A stretch of DNA of 64,000 nucleotides from an uncultured Bacteroidales bacterium (lineage in GTDB: Bacteria; Bacteroidota; Bacteroidia; Bacteroidales; FEN-979). Both the position numbers and the translations under genes were made by a program. Shown here piece after piece: positions 61,756 to 64,000 of the stretch. The stretch lies in the NCBI GenBank assembly GCA_903887775.1, contig CAISRB010000017.1, positions 1-64,000 of the forward strand, in the 5' to 3' direction. Positions within the stretch are counted from its first letter, which is position 1. Each line of letters starts with the position of its first letter. The notes beneath the pieces were generated by a model that was not told the origin of the DNA, did not search any database, and saw only the letters and a list, made by a program, of their open reading frames with translations.

Positions 61756-64000
61756 GTGAAAGAATACTCAGAGAACATACACAAAACCGTAGACCGCATC
61801 ATCGCCCGAAGGGGAACCTCGGTTACTGCTGTCATTCCCATACTCCAGGACATTCAGCAGGAATTCAACCACCTCCCGAAAGAAGCACTGGATTACACCT
61901 GCCAGGTAACTGAAATAAGCCCTGCCCGCATCGAGGGAGTTGCTTCGTTTTACTCTCAGTTCCGAAGGCATAAAACGGGGGAGCACATCATCAGCGTTTG
62001 CGCAGGGACGGCCTGCCATGTCAAAGGCTCAGGCCTCGTGTACGACGCCATCCGCAGAGAAATGAAGCTGGACCCAAATGAGAATACTGATGCCGACGGT
62101 ATATTCACCATCGAAAAAGTAGCCTGCCTGGGCTGTTGCACTCTGGCCCCTGTAGTGAGGATTGATACGGTCACTTACGGGCATGTGATGCCTGAAAATG
62201 CCGGGGAAATACTCTCCGACTTCCTGAAACGCAGAAAGCAGCCGGTGAAGGCTGGTTCAAACGCAGCTCCTTCATCCGCAGTGAAAGGAGAAATTCGGAT
62301 TGGCCTGGGTTCCTGCTGTATAGCCAGCGGCAGCCAGGAGGTCAAGACAGAACTTGAAAAGACCGTAGCCGAGGCCGGGATCAGGGTTGATGTGAAACAG
62401 GTGGGCTGCGTGGGAATCTGCAACCAGGTGCCTATTCTTGAGATCGTTAAACCCGGCGAAAACACGGCTTTTTATGCCCGTATCAAACCAGAGGAGGTGA
62501 AGCAGGTGGTGCTTAGTCATTTCAGGCCCGAAGGCAGCTACCGCAGGTTTAAATCGAGGGTGGTGGGTATGTTTGAGAATATGATGGCGGATGAGGAGCC
62601 ACGCTCGGTTCAGAAGTATATGTTCGAGCAGAGGGACAGCCCGCTATCTGCTTTTTTAGGCCCCCAGGTCAATATAGCCACGGAGAACCGCGGTATAGTA
62701 AGGCCGTGTGACATCAGCGAATACAGGAATGCCGGGGGATTCGAGGCTCTGAAGAAGTGCCTGGAAACGATGAGTCCCCAGGATGTCATTGATGAGATCA
62801 AAGCCAGCGGCCTGAGGGGGCGCGGAGGTGCAGGGTTTCCGACGGGCCGCAAATGGCAGCTGGTCCACGACCAGGTATCAGACGAAAAATATATAATTTG
62901 TAATGGTGACGAGGGTGATCCCGGTGCGTTCATGGACCGGATGCTTCTTGAGTCTTATCCTTACCGCATCATCGAAGGCATGATCATCGCAGCCTATGCA
63001 ACAGGCTCACATAACGGGCTGTTTTATATACGCGCTGAATATCCCCTGGCTGTGCAAAGGATCAGCGAAGCGATCCAGGTCTGCCGGGACGAGGGGATTC
63101 TCGGGGATTCGGGACCGCTGGCAATGGATCACAGATCACAAATCCCCATTCGCAAATCCCCAATCTCCAATCACCAACCCCCAATCCCTGATCACAGAAT
63201 TTCCTTCGACATCAGGATATTCGAAGGCGCCGGGGCTTTTGTATGCGGGGAGGAAACCGCGCTTATCGCCTCTATTGAAGGGAACCGCGGGATACCACGG
63301 CTGAGGCCGCCTTATCCCGCCATACAAGGTATCTACGGAAAACCAACCCTGATCAATAATACAGAGACTTTCTCGCTGGTATCATGGATCATCCGCAAAG
63401 GTTCAGCTGAATTTGCCCGCATAGGCACGGAAGGCAGCAAGGGCACGAAGGTGTTTGCATTGGCCGGGAAAGTTAAGCGGGGCGGGCTTATCGAAGTGCC
63501 CATGGGCATCAGCATAAAAAAAATCGTGGAGGAGATAGGCGGTGGAATTGCAGACGACAGGCAGTTTAAGGCGGTACAGATCGGAGGACCTTCGGGCGGA
63601 TGCATCCCGGCTGCACTTGCCGACCTGCCCATAGATTTCGAAGCACTTACAGAGGCCGGGGGCATGATGGGTTCGGGCGGGCTTGTAGTCCTTGATGATG
63701 CTGACTGCATGGTCGACATTGCCCATTATTTCCTGTCGTTCACCCAGAACCAGAGTTGCGGCCAATGTACATTCTGCCGCATAGGCACACGCAGGATGCT
63801 GGAGCTGCTTGAGAAAATCCGCAGCGGCGAAGGTGTCGCCGAAGACCTTGAAAAACTCCAGCACCTGGCGAAAAGCACCCATACCGGCAGCCTTTGCGGT
63901 CTCGGAAAAACCGCGCCAAACCCGGTTCTGTCGACCCTGAGGTATTTCAGGCATGAATATGAAGCCCATTTAAAGGGCTGTTGCCCTGCAGGTAAATGCA
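61756..64000 (+). CDS. NuoE-NuoF-type fusion (HndA/HndC- or HoxF-like), 3' end outside the window
   Basis: 748 codons to the window edge from a GTG start (an in-frame TAA lies at 61723). Domain order: NuoE-like [2Fe-2S] thioredoxin fold (~1-155, cysteines in CAGTACH and CLGCC), a second thioredoxin-like Fe-S domain (~175-245, GSCCIASGSQ, GCVGICNQ) and NuoF (~280-748) with GRGGAGFPTGRKW and NGDEGDPGAFMDR (FMN), GAGAFVCGEETALI, and the [4Fe-4S] motif SCGQCTFCRIGTRRM. The NuoF part contains a 25-residue in-frame insertion coded by repeats. Such a fusion handles NAD(P)H in bifurcating hydrogenases or formate dehydrogenases; the partner lies beyond the window. Confidence 0.92.
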   Translation, partial: MKEYSENIHKTVDRIIARRGTSVTAVIPILQDIQQEFNHLPKEALDYTCQVTEISPARIEGVASFYSQFRRHKTGEHIISVCAGTACHVKGSGLVYDAIRREMKLDPNENTDADGIFTIEKVACLGCCTLAPVVRIDTVTYGHVMPENAGEILSDFLKRRKQPVKAGSNAAPSSAVKGEIRIGLGSCCIASGSQEVKTELEKTVAEAGIRVDVKQVGCVGICNQVPILEIVKPGENTAFYARIKPEEVKQVVLSHFRPEGSYRRFKSRVVGMFENMMADEEPRSVQKYMFEQRDSPLSAFLGPQVNIATENRGIVRPCDISEYRNAGGFEALKKCLETMSPQDVIDEIKASGLRGRGGAGFPTGRKWQLVHDQVSDEKYIICNGDEGDPGAFMDRMLLESYPYRIIEGMIIAAYATGSHNGLFYIRAEYPLAVQRISEAIQVCRDEGILGDSGPLAMDHRSQIPIRKSPISNHQPPIPDHRISFDIRIFEGAGAFVCGEETALIASIEGNRGIPRLRPPYPAIQGIYGKPTLINNTETFSLVSWIIRKGSAEFARIGTEGSKGTKVFALAGKVKRGGLIEVPMGISIKKIVEEIGGGIADDRQFKAVQIGGPSGGCIPAALADLPIDFEALTEAGGMMGSGGLVVLDDADCMVDIAHYFLSFTQNQSCGQCTFCRIGTRRMLELLEKIRSGEGVAEDLEKLQHLAKSTHTGSLCGLGKTAPNPVLSTLRYFRHEYEAHLKGCCPAGKC
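63121..63195 (+). repeat. In-frame repetitive insertion in the NuoF domain
   Basis: gatcacagatcacaaatccc, then aatccccaatctccaatcacc and ccaatccctgatcac code a Pro/Ser/His-rich peptide (H-R-S-Q-I-P-I-R-K-S-P-I-S-N-H) between the LGDSGPL and SFDIRIFEGAGAF segments, which are adjacent or nearly so in normal NuoF. The frame is kept. Confidence 0.75.

Overview
The window looks like a chromosomal piece of an uncultured or environmental member of the Bacteroidota (Bacteroidales-like). Three consecutive secreted proteins end in type IX secretion (T9SS) sorting domains. There are LytS/LytTR and propeller-HTH regulators. Several intergenic regions carry the Bacteroidota promoter pattern TTTG-N19-21-TAnnTTTG. 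Respiratory Fe-S proteins, an FNR-like box and a NuoE/NuoF-type flavoprotein suggest a facultative or anaerobic energy metabolism. I saw no rRNA, tRNA, CRISPR array, transposase or phage gene.

Layout. (1) 1-10584, minus: a giant, 3'-truncated, surface-type protein made of four ~2.36-kb beta-helix modules followed by 264-bp Ig-like repeats. (2) 11108-16247, plus: an ECF sigma factor, a small membrane protein and CnrX/ZraP/Spy-like periplasmic proteins with polyproline tracts, then two lipoproteins and another Spy-like protein. (3) 16358-21215, plus: LytS-type kinase, LytTR regulator and a membrane-bound propeller/LuxR-HTH regulator. (4) 21564-26811, plus: two arylsulfotransferase-like proteins flanking a SUMF1-like protein, all with T9SS tails. 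(5) 26829-33920, minus: a compressed six-gene operon with a PqqD-like protein, an ATP-grasp ligase, a group III PLP decarboxylase relative, a urea-channel/M23 peptidase fusion, an outer-membrane barrel and a TPR lipoprotein-like or periplasmic protein. This is the best candidate for an undescribed system. (6) 34173-37496, minus: HMA-AraC regulator, GT39-like glycosyltransferase and Crp/Fnr regulator. (7) 37731-43195, plus: Tat-exported ferredoxin, NrfD-Ig fusion, cytochrome c and a DUF2339-like membrane protein. (8) 43206-49793: ABC-F, patatin-BamA, ArfB and DEAD-box helicase (housekeeping or envelope). (9) 50089-58874, plus: four PQQ-like propellers, an NHL protein and a Tat-exported polyferredoxin, a second candidate for an undescribed redox system. 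(10) 58986-61694: hybrid PAS histidine kinase. (11) 61756-64000: NuoE-NuoF fusion running off the window.

A separate theme is short repetitive DNA islands: GATCAGGGATCAGGG-type runs that sit in frame inside two genes, GCGTTATTG and ATCGTAAATC runs after stop codons, and a dispersed hairpin element at 27.4 and 34.1 kb, one copy of which forms the N-terminus of a protein. These islands are not explained by the gene annotation.

All calls rest on reading the translated sequence and recalled family motifs. No database search was run.
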